NCBI RefSeq assembly: GCF_000284315.1
Contig: NC_017094.1
Coordinates: 124,001 to 188,000, forward strand
Direction: 5' to 3'
Length of the DNA stretch: 64,000 nucleotides
DNA from: Leptospirillum ferrooxidans C2-3
Lineage (GTDB): Bacteria > Nitrospirota > Leptospirillia > Leptospirillales > Leptospirillaceae
A program made the translations under genes and the position numbers. The notes below the pieces were generated by a model that searched no databases, was not told the origin of the DNA, and saw only the letters and a program-made list of their open reading frames with translations. Numbering within the stretch: the stretch's first letter is position 1; each line of letters opens with the position of its first letter. Positions 41,794-50,628 of the stretch are shown here, piece after piece.

Positions 41794-43263
41794 ATGGATC
41801 CACTCAATTTTGCAATATGTGGTGGCGGGGTGGGGGGAGTCAGCATCGGGGCTCTTCTTGCGAAAAATGGACAGAATGTCGCTCTTTTCGAACGGTTGGG
41901 TTATCTGGGCGGATGCTCTGGAACCTTCGGGAGAAACGGGAACTTTTATAATGCGGGAGCAACGACTTTTGTCGGTTTGTCCAGCGGTTTGCCTCTCGAT
42001 GTCCTTTCGCGCCGGACAGGTGTTTCCTTTCCTGTCGTGGAGATTGATCCGGCGATTGTTGTCCATATCATGGGAAAGACCATCCGGCGATTTCGGAATA
42101 TGGAGCGGTTTGTTCTGGAGATGGAGAACGCCTTTCCCGGTTATCCCCATCGAAGCGTGTTTCAAAAAATCAGACTTCGCGCGGAGAAGTTCTGGCCAGG
42201 ACTGACTTCCTTTGATGGTGTTGATCAGGGGAAGATCCGCTCTTTTTTGAGACCGCTCTTTTCCCGTCCGGATATCTTTCTCCTTCATTCACCGGATTTC
42301 TTTCGATCAACCCTGTCGTTCCTGCAATCTTCATATGGAGTGTTTCCTCCTGAACTGAAAAGGTTTTTTGATCATCAGCTCTTGATTACGGCCCAGGGCT
42401 TTTCAGATCATGTTCCTCTTTTTGCGGGGATTCTTGGATTAACCTATCCGAATCTCGACAACTATACTGTCATGGGAGGGATGGGTCGAGCGATCGAGTC
42501 CCTTTCCCAGCTCATTCCCGGAGTCTATCTGAACCATCCTGTGAAAAAGATCCAAAAGAAACGGGGGAAATTTCTGGTGACCGCCGGCAAGGATGAATGG
42601 GAGACGGAGAATGTCATTTTGAACCGGACCATTTGGGATCTGGACTCGGTTCTTGATCAGGATCTTTTGGACCAACTGCGCCCTCGCCTTAAAGGACCTG
42701 ATTTCCATGGTGTCGGGGCATTCGTGATCTATTTTATGGTGGAGGATGTGTTTGGAGCGGATTTTGAACTTCATCATCAGATCATTCTTGATGATGAGAA
42801 TCCGGTCACAAAAAGCCAATCCTTTTTTCTCTCCCTGTCCCATCCGGATGATCCGGTTTTGAGCCGGTCCGGAATGAGAAGCGTCACGATTTCCACCCAT
42901 ACGCCAGTTAGTATCTGGGAGGATCGTACGAGAGAGAACATCCTTGAAAAACGTTCAGTGGCAACCAATCAGATTCTGGAGTCCCTTTATCGGGCAATTC
43001 CGCTCTTCCGGAGTGCCAGAAAAGGTGAAATCATCTCCGGAACGCCTAAAACATTTGAGAAATATACAGGAAGATCGCGAGGAACAGTCGGGGGGATTCC
43101 GGTTGTTCACCCGAATTTCCCCTTTCGCTTCCCGTCGTCTGTTGTGTCCGAAGGGATCTATCTTGTTGGGGACACAGTTTTTCCCGGGCAGGGATGGCCC
43201 GGTGTGGTGATCGGGGCATTGAACCTTTTCGGGATTTTAAGGGATCAGGGGCGAATGGGCTGA
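41794..43263 (+). CDS. Phytoene desaturase/carotenoid isomerase-like FAD oxidoreductase
   Basis: The N-terminus shows the dinucleotide fold CGGGVGGVSIGALLAKNG and LFERLGYLGGCSGTF, and the C-terminus the matching FAD loop YLVGDTVFPGQGWPGVVIGAL. This pair is typical of CrtI/CrtISO proteins. Several genera use such enzymes in carotenoid desaturation or isomerisation, while related RetSat-type enzymes reduce retinoids. No crtB or other carotenoid gene is in the window, so the substrate is open. ATG 41794 follows GAGGGA; TTG 41779 is an alternative. Its end overlaps the convergent methyltransferase gene by 19 bases. Confidence 0.8.
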   Translation: MDPLNFAICGGGVGGVSIGALLAKNGQNVALFERLGYLGGCSGTFGRNGNFYNAGATTFVGLSSGLPLDVLSRRTGVSFPVVEIDPAIVVHIMGKTIRRFRNMERFVLEMENAFPGYPHRSVFQKIRLRAEKFWPGLTSFDGVDQGKIRSFLRPLFSRPDIFLLHSPDFFRSTLSFLQSSYGVFPPELKRFFDHQLLITAQGFSDHVPLFAGILGLTYPNLDNYTVMGGMGRAIESLSQLIPGVYLNHPVKKIQKKRGKFLVTAGKDEWETENVILNRTIWDLDSVLDQDLLDQLRPRLKGPDFHGVGAFVIYFMVEDVFGADFELHHQIILDDENPVTKSQSFFLSLSHPDDPVLSRSGMRSVTISTHTPVSIWEDRTRENILEKRSVATNQILESLYRAIPLFRSARKGEIISGTPKTFEKYTGRSRGTVGGIPVVHPNFPFRFPSSVVSEGIYLVGDTVFPGQGWPGVVIGALNLFGILRDQGRMG

Positions 43264-43850
43264 GGGCGCATTGCAAAATGAAACCATGTGATGCCATTTC
43301 TTCCAAGAAGATCTTTTTGATTTTCGAAAAAGAGGATCTCCATTCTGTTTTCCCGTGCAAGAAGTTCTACCTCACCGACAGGAACAGGGTAGGTTGGAAA
43401 CTCGGCATCCGCCGGACCGTCTTTCATCGTTATGGCTAGGATGGCTCCGGGGTTCAACAATGAGACCATCCTTTGAAATGCCCGTGGCCTGTCCGACGGA
43501 GACAGGTGCATCCAGACGGCGCTTGCGAGGATAAGGTCGAAGGAGCCCTTTTTCAGAGAGGATAGGGCCGGGAGGGAGCTATCGATCCATTCAACCGATA
43601 ACCCCGGATGACGTTTTTGGCCCTCTGACCTCATGCGGCCAGAGGGCTCGACCGCAACCACCCTAAAGCCCAGTCTGGACAGTCCGGCGGCATCCCTTCC
43701 CGATCCTGCACCGATATCAAGAGCCCTTCCGCGTTTTTCGCCCAGTATGGGAAGAAGCCATCCATGCACCTTTTCAAATAAAACGGATTCGTAGCGGTCC
43801 GAGAGTTTCTCCGCATGCTTTTCATAACCGGGAATGGCTCCATGTGACAT
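43245..43850 (-). CDS. SAM-dependent class I methyltransferase
   Basis: The Rossmann motif I is clear (ALDIGAGSGRDAAGLSRLG), followed by the acidic end of strand 2 (VVAVEPSG), motif IV (FDLILASAVWMHLSP) and PGAILAITMKDG. The start ATG 43850 gives 201 residues, a normal length; the open reading extends further upstream without a good start. The substrate cannot be told. It lies 68 bases after the radical SAM gene of the AmmeMemoRadiSam set in the same direction, so it could belong to that operon, which is an unusual addition. Confidence 0.8.
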   Translation of the reverse strand: MSHGAIPGYEKHAEKLSDRYESVLFEKVHGWLLPILGEKRGRALDIGAGSGRDAAGLSRLGFRVVAVEPSGRMRSEGQKRHPGLSVEWIDSSLPALSSLKKGSFDLILASAVWMHLSPSDRPRAFQRMVSLLNPGAILAITMKDGPADAEFPTYPVPVGEVELLARENRMEILFFENQKDLLGRNGITWFHFAMRPQPIRP

Positions 43851-43918
43851 CGATTTTCCATTCTCCAGAGTTCGGGGTCTTTGTCCTGTCCGTGTGTTCT
43901 TCGTGGATGGAGAGCTGT

Positions 43919-44941
43919 CTAAAAACGCCCGGGGATTTTTTGATGGCAGACGGCGCATCGGCCATCCGCATCCATGTTCCATGAGAGGATGGAAAACCAG
44001 TCGCGTATGATCAGTGGAGAGCGGCATTCCGGACAGAATGTCGTTCCTCCGGCAGGATCATGCACATTTCCGGTATAGACAAATCGAAGCCCTTCATCCA
44101 TTGCGATCTTTCTTCCCATGGAAAGTGTTTCTCTCGGGGTGGGAGGGAGGTCAAGCATCCTGAAGTCCGGATGGAAAGCGGAAAAGTGCAGGGGAACGTC
44201 GGGTCCGAGATGGGTGGAGATCCATCGGGAGAGTTCAGCGATTTCCTTTTCCGAATCATTGAGTCCGGGGATCAGGAGTGTCGTTATTTCAAGCCAGACG
44301 TCTGTTTCGTGATGAATATAGCAGAGAAGGTCGAGAACAGGAGCAAGGTGACCACCCGTCACCTTGTTGTAAAACTCCTCCGAGAATCCCTTGAGGTCGA
44401 CATTGGTGGCGTCGATGAAGGAAAAGAGTTCTCTTGCGGGCTTGGGGTGAATATATCCCGCCGTGACGGCAATGGATTTCAGACCGGCCTCATGGCAAGC
44501 GATCGCTGTATCGATCGCAAATTCCGCAAAAATGACTGGATCGTTATAGGTGAATGCGACACTTTTACACCTTGTTTTCTTTGCAACCCGGACAATTTCA
44601 GGGGGGTCGGCTCTTTGGGAGAGAAGCTCCATGTCGCGTGACTTTGTCATTTCCCAGTTCTGGCAGTTTTTGCAGGTGAGGTTGCATCCGGCGGTACCGA
44701 ACGACAGGACAGAGGTCCCCGGGTAGAAATGGTTCAGAGGTTTTTTTTCAACCGGATCCACATGAAGTCCTGAAGGGCGGCCCCATGCCGTCAGGATCAT
44801 TTCTCCCTGGTCCATCATTCGGACAAAGCAGGCTCCCCTTTGCCCCTCGTGAAGACGGCAGTCCCGTTGGCAAAGATCACACTGGATCCTGCCATCCGGA
44901 AGCGCGTGCCACCATTGCCCGACAAATCTATCAGTCTCCAT
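43919..44941 (-). CDS. amrS: AmmeMemoRadiSam system radical SAM enzyme AmrS
   Basis: The radical SAM cluster motif is CNLTCKNCQNW, preceded by a cysteine-rich N-terminal part (QCDLCQRDCRLHEGQRGAC). It has the family segment VEKKPLNHFYPGT and a late zinc-like pair of CxxC motifs (FCPECRS, CAVCHQ). These features are those of AmrS, the PflA-like member of the AmmeMemoRadiSam trio, whose substrate is unknown. It starts directly after the stop of amrA. The full set of partners lies just upstream in the same direction, supporting the name over a pyruvate-formate-lyase activase. Confidence 0.92.
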   Translation of the reverse strand: METDRFVGQWWHALPDGRIQCDLCQRDCRLHEGQRGACFVRMMDQGEMILTAWGRPSGLHVDPVEKKPLNHFYPGTSVLSFGTAGCNLTCKNCQNWEMTKSRDMELLSQRADPPEIVRVAKKTRCKSVAFTYNDPVIFAEFAIDTAIACHEAGLKSIAVTAGYIHPKPARELFSFIDATNVDLKGFSEEFYNKVTGGHLAPVLDLLCYIHHETDVWLEITTLLIPGLNDSEKEIAELSRWISTHLGPDVPLHFSAFHPDFRMLDLPPTPRETLSMGRKIAMDEGLRFVYTGNVHDPAGGTTFCPECRSPLIIRDWFSILSWNMDADGRCAVCHQKIPGRF

Positions 44942-45514
44942 TTACGACTCTTTGATGACGGTGCTTGAGTAGCCAAATGCCCGAAGTCCCGGAGGTTTGG
45001 CATCCGCTGGAATGTGTCCTTTCTTTAAGAGTTCCTCGAGAAACATTCCGGGATCGGAGATCATTTCCCAGACTTCGGGAAGATACGTCGCTGATCGGTG
45101 TTCCCATTTGAGGAATAGTCCCTCTCTCTTTTCCGAAATCTGTTCGGCAAGGTCATCAAGGTTGTTGAAGAAAAGTTCTTCCGGTGGAGAGAGAAGGGAA
45201 ATTCCGATTTTCAGGAACTTCCATTCATGGGCTGCCAATGGAAAAAACCTGGGATCCCTGAAGGCTGCGTTTCGAGCGTTCTCCCGGATATCTTCTTCCA
45301 ACGGCCGAACAGGGAGCAGTGATCCTATGCAGCCTCTCAGATCTCCGTTCAGGCTCAAGGTCACAAATGTCGCGCCAAAACAATGAAGATTCGGATGATC
45401 CGGAAGGATTTTTTCAGGGTATCCCAACTCTGCTCCGATTGCGTTCCTTGCGATCTTGAGAAGAATGTCTTCAAAAGATCCGGATTCAGGGAGACCAGAA
45501 TGCAAAAGATCCAT
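44942..45514 (-). CDS. amrA: AmmeMemoRadiSam system protein A (AMMECR1 family)
   Basis: The 190-residue protein carries the AMMECR1 core: GATFVTLSLNGDLRGCIGSL, then RPLEEDIRENARNAAFRDPRF, PLAAHEW and GLFLKWEHRSATYLPEVWE. The LRGCIGS motif with its cysteine is invariant in the family. Human AMMECR1 and archaeal homologues are structurally known but without an assigned reaction. It overlaps the MEMO1-family gene by 29 bases and abuts amrS, which shows a tight operon. Confidence 0.93.
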   Translation of the reverse strand: MDLLHSGLPESGSFEDILLKIARNAIGAELGYPEKILPDHPNLHCFGATFVTLSLNGDLRGCIGSLLPVRPLEEDIRENARNAAFRDPRFFPLAAHEWKFLKIGISLLSPPEELFFNNLDDLAEQISEKREGLFLKWEHRSATYLPEVWEMISDPGMFLEELLKKGHIPADAKPPGLRAFGYSSTVIKES

Positions 45515-46295
45515 ATCCTACCACCTCATTTTTGGGGCCGGCCGTGTCTCCCGAGTTTCGTAGATCCAGTATCTCTCCTTTGAGGCCCGCTTCTTGGGCA
45601 GCCATGAGAAATCCGTTCAGGGGCTGTGACCCGCAGGCCATCTCATTGGTCAGGGGGCGATACTCCGGGGAGATGATATCGGAGGCCGTTCTGGCGTCCA
45701 GGAGCTGTCCTTCATCCGGAGGAAGGTAATGGGAAAGATCCGTTGAGATGACAACCAGCGTATCGGGAAAACTGAGTGCTGTCTTGATGACCCTGGCGAC
45801 GCTTGAGGCAGAGGATTCTCCGGCGATCAGGGGAATGATGGGAACCTGATCCATCTGCACCTTTAGAAATGGAAGCTGGATTTCAATGGAGTGTTCCTGT
45901 GTGTGTGCCGGATCGTAGGTGTCGATCCCCGGGAGGGTTTCCATCTGGTCGACGAGAGTCCTGTCGACAGGGATCTCTCCCAGAGGGGTTCCGAAGGAAG
46001 TTGCTGTCGATGTGGCAATCCCTTTGAAAAAGATCCGATGGGATGGGCCGAGAACGAAAATTCTTTTAGGGAGGAAGGATGGGTTCATGAGGCAGTAAGC
46101 TGATGCTGCAATGGGTCCTGAATAGATCAGTCCCGCATGGGGAACTATGAGCGCGCGCGGAGTTCCCCGGGCTTGGATGGCGGGGGGGATTTTTCCGAGG
46201 GCCTCTTCAAGCATCCCTTCGACCATGTCGAGAAGGATATCCGGTTCCTTGGGATAAAACACACCTGCGACTGCCGGCGATCGAACGATTGTCAT
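45486..46295 (-). CDS. amrB: AmmeMemoRadiSam system protein B (MEMO1 family)
   Basis: The 269-residue protein has the MEMO signatures: RSPAVAGVFYPKEP, RALIVPHAGLIYSG, FVLGPSHRIF, QEHSIEIQLPFL and VISTDLSHYLPP. The histidines in PHAG, GPSH and EHSIE match the metal site of the family. MEMO proteins resemble class III extradiol dioxygenases but their bacterial reaction is unknown. It is the first gene of the amr operon. Its start ATG 46295 follows AAAAAGGAGG. The 400 bases upstream should hold the promoter. Confidence 0.93.
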   Translation of the reverse strand: MTIVRSPAVAGVFYPKEPDILLDMVEGMLEEALGKIPPAIQARGTPRALIVPHAGLIYSGPIAASAYCLMNPSFLPKRIFVLGPSHRIFFKGIATSTATSFGTPLGEIPVDRTLVDQMETLPGIDTYDPAHTQEHSIEIQLPFLKVQMDQVPIIPLIAGESSASSVARVIKTALSFPDTLVVISTDLSHYLPPDEGQLLDARTASDIISPEYRPLTNEMACGSQPLNGFLMAAQEAGLKGEILDLRNSGDTAGPKNEVVGYGSFAFWSP

Positions 46296-46701
46296 CGGAG
46301 CCTCCTTTTTGGGGGGACAGGAATTGTTTCCACTATGACACGGAAGTGCGGTTTTGAACAGGATAGGAGTTTCTTGATCCTGTAGTGGAAAAGATTGAAG
46401 GTTTGTTTTTATTTTTTTTCCGATAGGGATAATGTTTTTCTGACGATGGTCGTCCTTCCGTTTTTTTAGAGTGGGTGTTATAGATGATGAAATGCTGGTC
46501 GAATCCTCTGATCAAGGGCGTTCTCGATCGGAGGGCAGAGCTTTTCTCCAGGATCAAGTCGATATTGCGAAATGTCGGGGTTTGGGATGGAGGTTTCTGG
46601 AATTCGAGGTCACCCTTCCGCTTGAGCTCTTTTCGGGACAGATATGAGAATATGCGGTGGATAGGGAGTTTTTGTCATGAAACGACTTGGAGATTCATAA
46701 A
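46296..46701. other. Intergenic region upstream of amrB and a small exported protein
   Basis: It separates divergent genes. A plus-strand open stretch from 46484 to 46705 would give 73 residues without recognisable features, and I do not support it. T-rich tracts near 46405-46475 make a good promoter region but no clear -35/-10 pair was chosen. Confidence 0.35.
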
Positions 46702-47010
46702 ATGAGACGGACTGGTTTAGGACATCCGGGTTTTCCCTGGTTTTTTATTTTTGTTATCGTTCTTTTTTTCGGTTTTTTTCAAAGTTCTTCACAGTCACAG
46801 GATCTTTCCAGTCAAGCAGAAAATGCAGGAAAATCCGTGGAGAAATCCATTCATGATGCGGCCCAAAAAACGGGAGACTATCTCAAAAGTGACTCATTTA
46901 AGCAGGATGTTAAACGCGTGGTTGATGGAGCTGGGAAGGCGGCCCAAAATGCGGGAAAATGGATCGGAGACCAAATGGACTCGATCTCAAAAAAAGGCTC
47001 GCAAAAATGA
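46702..47010 (+). CDS. Small exported helical protein, unknown function
   Basis: The 102-residue product has a hydrophobic N-terminal segment (PWFFIFVIVLFFGFF). An amphipathic, alanine- and lysine-rich helix follows (LSSQAENAGKSVEKSIHDAA, then KRVVDGAGKAAQNAGKW). This recalls small periplasmic or LEA-like stress proteins, but no family can be named. ATG 46702 is used; a TTG at 46687 is possible. The gene ends 33 bases before the opposing tRNA-Arg. Confidence 0.55.
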   Translation: MRRTGLGHPGFPWFFIFVIVLFFGFFQSSSQSQDLSSQAENAGKSVEKSIHDAAQKTGDYLKSDSFKQDVKRVVDGAGKAAQNAGKWIGDQMDSISKKGSQK

Positions 47011-47042
47011 TTATAGAGACAGTGATAAGGTTCTTTTTGAGT

Positions 47043-47118
47043 TGGTGCGCCCGGAGAGATTTGAACTCCCGGCCCGCTGGTTCGAAGCCAGCTGCTCTGT
47101 CCCCTGAGCTACGGGCGC
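47043..47118 (-). tRNA. tRNA-Arg(TCG)
   Basis: Read on the minus strand: acceptor GCGCCCG pairs with CGGGCGC. The D-arm is GCTC...GAGC, the anticodon arm GCTGG-CTTCGAA-CCAGC with anticodon TCG, the T-loop GTTCAAATC, and CCA is encoded. The anticodon would read CGA and related Arg codons. Confidence 0.95.
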
Positions 47119-47417
47119 TTGTTCTGTTCGATGATCGCTTCTGAAGCCACTTCTCTTCCATATTACCCGAAAATTTTCCAAGAATGGAAGTCATCCAGAA
47201 TACGTTAATCGGGAAAATTGTCAATATCCACAGTCATGAATTGATTTGGCAATCTTGCTTGTTTGAATGGATTTTCCAGTTTTCGGCGGATGTGTTAGAG
47301 TCGGGTTGATCCAAGTTTTCCCTTCCCATCTTCCTAGCCGCGTTTTCAAGCCAGTTCTCTTTTGATTCTTATCCGGATTTTTCAGGAATTATCCGGATTT
47401 CAGCGAAAGGAGTTCAC

Positions 47418-48140
47418 TTGAGCTCTGGGTTCCTTGAATCATTGCCTGAAAAAACTGTTTTTCTGATCGATGTCGATGACACCCTCTTTGACAATGATTG
47501 TTTTGAGAGGGATCTGAAAGATTGCCTCCTGAACCTGTTTGGTCCGGATGGGGTGATCGAATACTGGGCAATCCTTGAGGAAATCCGAAGCTCTTCCGGG
47601 TTTGCCGACTTCTTGGGTGCGGCCCAGATATTCCGGCTCAAAAGAGATCAGTCTCCAATGACACAGGAATTGGCTTTTTTCTTTCGGGATTATCCATTTT
47701 CGAAAAACCTCTACCCTGACGCGTTATCTGTTCTCCGCTCCTTGAAAAGCCATGGCAAGGCCGTGATCCTGAGCGATGGAGATGCCATCTTCCAGCCGAT
47801 CAAGATCGACCATTCCGGTATCAGACGTGAAGTGGACAGCCATGTTCTGATCTTTATCCACAAGGAGAAGATGCTTGCCAAGATTGAAAGCCTTTACCCG
47901 GCTGATCATTACGTTATGGTAGATGACAAGTTGAGAATCCTTTCAGAGATGAAATCGATATGGAAGGATCGACTGACCTCTGTTTTTGTGCGGCAGGGAC
48001 ATTATGCCAATGATCCGGCAATTACGGCCAGATACCCGAGACCGGACCTGGCGATCGAACGGATTGCCGATCTAGTGGACCTCTCTCCAGTGAAATTTGG
48101 TGGAACGGTAAAACAAGGAGAACCCAATGACATCCGCTAA
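47418..48140 (+). CDS. HAD-superfamily hydrolase
   Basis: The three HAD motifs are visible: [13 protein letters not shown] (nucleophile and acid aspartates), VILSDGDA (motif II) and [11 protein letters not shown] (motif IV acidic pair). A helical cap follows the first motif. At 240 residues it is a typical small phosphatase-like member; the substrate is unknown. The start is TTG 47418, six bases after AAAGGAG. Upstream, the 12-mer TTATCCGGATTT occurs twice within 30 bases (47369-47400), a possible control site. It overlaps pgi by 14 bases, so a sugar-phosphate role is possible. Confidence 0.8.
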   Translation: MSSGFLESLPEKTVFLIDVDDTLFDNDCFERDLKDCLLNLFGPDGVIEYWAILEEIRSSSGFADFLGAAQIFRLKRDQSPMTQELAFFFRDYPFSKNLYPDALSVLRSLKSHGKAVILSDGDAIFQPIKIDHSGIRREVDSHVLIFIHKEKMLAKIESLYPADHYVMVDDKLRILSEMKSIWKDRLTSVFVRQGHYANDPAITARYPRPDLAIERIADLVDLSPVKFGGTVKQGEPNDIR

Positions 48141-49761
48141 TTCTGTTTCCCTGACCAGTCTCTCGGAATGGTCAGAGCTTTCAAGGCATTATGAATCCAT
48201 AAAGAAAACCAACTTGCGAGCGCTTTTTGATGCGGATCCTTCCCGAGCCGAGACGTTTTCTGTCCAGGGTGCTGGGTTATTTTTGGATTATTCCAAAAAT
48301 CGGATCACATCTGAAACGTTCGAGAAGCTCTTGGCTCTCTCGAAAAGATGTGACCTCACCGGGAAAATCGCCGCAATGTTCAATGGCGAGAAGATCAATC
48401 AGACCGAGAAAAGAGCTGTTCTTCATATTGCTCTCAGGGCTCCTTCATCCCAGCCCGTTTTTCTTGACGGCATTGATGTTGTTAAGGAGGTGCATGAAAC
48501 GCTTTCCAGAATGGCAACCTTTGTCCGGCGTATTCATGACGGATCCTGGAAAGGGCAGACCGGAAAAATCATTAAAAATGTTGTCAACATAGGAATCGGG
48601 GGATCGGATCTTGGTCCGGTCATGGCCTATGAGGCCCTGAAGTTTTATTCTCATCGAGAAATGACCTTTCGATTTGTCTCCAATATCGACGGGACGGATT
48701 TTGTTGAAGCAACGCGCGACCTTGATCCTTCCGAGACGCTGTTTATCCTTTCATCCAAAACCTTTACCACGCTTGAAACGATGACCAACGCCTCGACCGC
48801 CAGGGACTGGCTTCTCTCCTCACTGGGTTCCCGGGAAGCGATTGCCCGTCACTTTGTCGCTGTGTCGACCAATCGCGCGGAGGTCATGAAGTTCGGTATC
48901 GATCCGGAAAACATGTTTGGTTTTGGTGATTGGGTCGGTGGGCGGTATTCGATGGATTCGGCGATCGGTCTGTCGATCATGCTTGCGGTTGGGCCCGTTC
49001 ATTTTTATGAGATGCTTGCTGGTTTTCACGAAATGGATGAGCATTTCAAAAAGACCCCGCCGGAAAAGAATCTTCCTGTCATCATGGGGCTTTTGTCTCT
49101 TTGGGAAAATAATTTTTTTGGTTCCGCTACACGCGGGATCTTTCCTTATGAGCAATATCTGAAGCGGTTCCCGGCCTATCTTCAGCAGTTGACCATGGAA
49201 AGCAACGGGAAGCATACAACGATGACGGGAAATCGGGTGAACTATGATACCTGTCCCGTGATTTGGGGTGAGCCCGGTACAAACGGTCAGCATTCTTTCT
49301 ATCAGTTGATTCATCAGGGAACCCGGATCATTCCTTCTGACCTGATCGGTTTTTTTCATTCATTGAACCCTCTGGGGAATCATCACCAGATTCTTCTGGC
49401 AAACATGTTTGCCCAGTCCGAAGCTCTGGCTTTCGGTTTGTCTCCTGAGGCATTAAGAAAACAGGGGATTGCGGAGGAGTTGATCCCCCACAAGGTTTGT
49501 GAGGGAAATCGGCCCACGAATGTGATTTTGGCTGACAGGCTGACTCCAGCCACACTTGGGAAGCTCGTGGCACTTTATGAACATAGTGTTTTTGTCCAGG
49601 GGGCCATATGGGGAATTGACTCTTTTGACCAGTGGGGAGTGGAGCTCGGAAAAGTTCTCGCGCAACGCATCATTCCGGAACTCAAGGAGTCCACCGGTAA
49701 ACCACTTGTGCATGATTCTTCGACCAATGCCCTGATAGAACTCTACCGAGAAAAGGTTTGA
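48127..49761 (+). CDS. pgi: Glucose-6-phosphate isomerase
   Basis: The 544-residue protein carries the Pgi signatures, including [41 protein letters not shown] and [12 protein letters not shown]. The catalytic ESNGKHTT and [18 protein letters not shown] segments are present, as is [11 protein letters not shown] near the end. It converts glucose-6-phosphate and fructose-6-phosphate. Its length and motifs fit the long (E. coli-type) form. It overlaps the HAD hydrolase gene by 14 bases and probably shares its transcript. Confidence 0.96.
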   Translation: MTSANSVSLTSLSEWSELSRHYESIKKTNLRALFDADPSRAETFSVQGAGLFLDYSKNRITSETFEKLLALSKRCDLTGKIAAMFNGEKINQTEKRAVLHIALRAPSSQPVFLDGIDVVKEVHETLSRMATFVRRIHDGSWKGQTGKIIKNVVNIGIGGSDLGPVMAYEALKFYSHREMTFRFVSNIDGTDFVEATRDLDPSETLFILSSKTFTTLETMTNASTARDWLLSSLGSREAIARHFVAVSTNRAEVMKFGIDPENMFGFGDWVGGRYSMDSAIGLSIMLAVGPVHFYEMLAGFHEMDEHFKKTPPEKNLPVIMGLLSLWENNFFGSATRGIFPYEQYLKRFPAYLQQLTMESNGKHTTMTGNRVNYDTCPVIWGEPGTNGQHSFYQLIHQGTRIIPSDLIGFFHSLNPLGNHHQILLANMFAQSEALAFGLSPEALRKQGIAEELIPHKVCEGNRPTNVILADRLTPATLGKLVALYEHSVFVQGAIWGIDSFDQWGVELGKVLAQRIIPELKESTGKPLVHDSSTNALIELYREKV

Positions 49762-49873
49762 TTTCGCCTCTGTAGCCGATCTGACGGAAGATGCCGATAT
49801 CCAACAGGAAACGTGAGGGACTGTTTTATCGCATGAGTTTCTTTTCCATCGTTTTCGGCATACTTCCAACGCT

Positions 49874-49903
49874 TTGATTTTTTGATTTGATTGATGGTAT
49901 TAT
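49874..49903 (+). promoter_or_regulatory. Likely promoter of the rplU operon
   Basis: TTGATT (49874-49879) and TATTAT (49898-49903) are 18 bases apart and lie about 65 bases before rplU. The leader after it is AT-rich and ends in a strong AAGGAAGGTGGGAG ribosome region. Confidence 0.5.
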
Positions 49904-49966
49904 TCCACTTCGCATTTTGAGATCACTCGAAATTTAGAAAGATTTTTTAAGGAAGGTGGGAGTGGC

Positions 49967-50287
49967 ATGGCGGGTTTTGCTGTGGTCCGTACGGGCGGAA
50001 AGATGTATCGCGTAACCCCGGGCCAGATTTTGGTTGTTGAAAAAATTGAAGGAGAAGGTGAAGTCCTTCTTCAGGAAGTCCTGATGGTCTCCGATGAAAC
50101 CGGAACTGTGTTTGCCCAGGGTGAAAAGTCCATAGGCGTTTCGGTTCGCGCGAAGATCCTGTCACAGGAGCGTGATCAGAAGATCATCGTGTTCAAAAAG
50201 AAAAAGCGCAAAAATTACCGCCGGAAGCAGGGACACCGTCAATCGGTTTCAAGAATCCGGATCGAGGAAATTATCCGGGGCGCATAG
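49967..50287 (+). CDS. rplU: 50S ribosomal protein L21
   Basis: The 106-residue protein starts AGFAVVRTGGKMYRVTPGQ and has the L21 C-terminal KKKKRKNYRRKQGHRQSVS followed by I-x-I. It binds 23S rRNA near L20. It is the first gene of rplU-rpmA-obgE, the near-universal order, and the run of proB, proA, nadD and rsfS follows. Confidence 0.97.
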   Translation: MAGFAVVRTGGKMYRVTPGQILVVEKIEGEGEVLLQEVLMVSDETGTVFAQGEKSIGVSVRAKILSQERDQKIIVFKKKKRKNYRRKQGHRQSVSRIRIEEIIRGA

Positions 50288-50337
50288 TCTGGATCGGGCG
50301 AATTTTTTGTTTAACAGGCTGTTGAAGGAGTTTAGTC

Positions 50338-50610
50338 ATGGCACATAAAAAAGGGGTGGGCTCCACCCGAAATGGACGTGATTCAGAGTCCAAGCGTCTC
50401 GGAGTCAAGCGTTCTGATGGCCAGTTTGTTTTGGCCGGCAATATTTTGGTCCGCCAGCGGGGAAGCAATTTTTACCCCGGTGAGAATGTCGGTATCGGTC
50501 GGGATTTCACTCTTTATGCCCGGGAATCCGGTTTGGTCAAATTCACCAGCGGTGGCCAGTCCAAAAAAGTTCATGTGCTTCCCCGGGTCTCCCAGGAGAT
50601 GCCGGTTTAG
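50338..50610 (+). CDS. rpmA: 50S ribosomal protein L27
   Basis: At 90 residues it has the L27 pattern: [21 protein letters not shown], the GNILVRQRG motif and HPG-equivalent [16 protein letters not shown]. Its flexible N-terminus reaches the peptidyl-transferase centre. The N-terminus begins directly at AHKK without the cleavable extension seen in Firmicutes. It lies 50 bases after rplU. Confidence 0.97.
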   Translation: MAHKKGVGSTRNGRDSESKRLGVKRSDGQFVLAGNILVRQRGSNFYPGENVGIGRDFTLYARESGLVKFTSGGQSKKVHVLPRVSQEMPV

Positions 50611-50628
50611 TCCGGAAGGAATCTCCCC

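Noticed and set aside
46910..47224. Open frames over the tRNA-Arg locus on both strands
   Set aside because: The tRNA folds perfectly on the minus strand; the protein readings through it are the usual spurious products of tRNA sequence.
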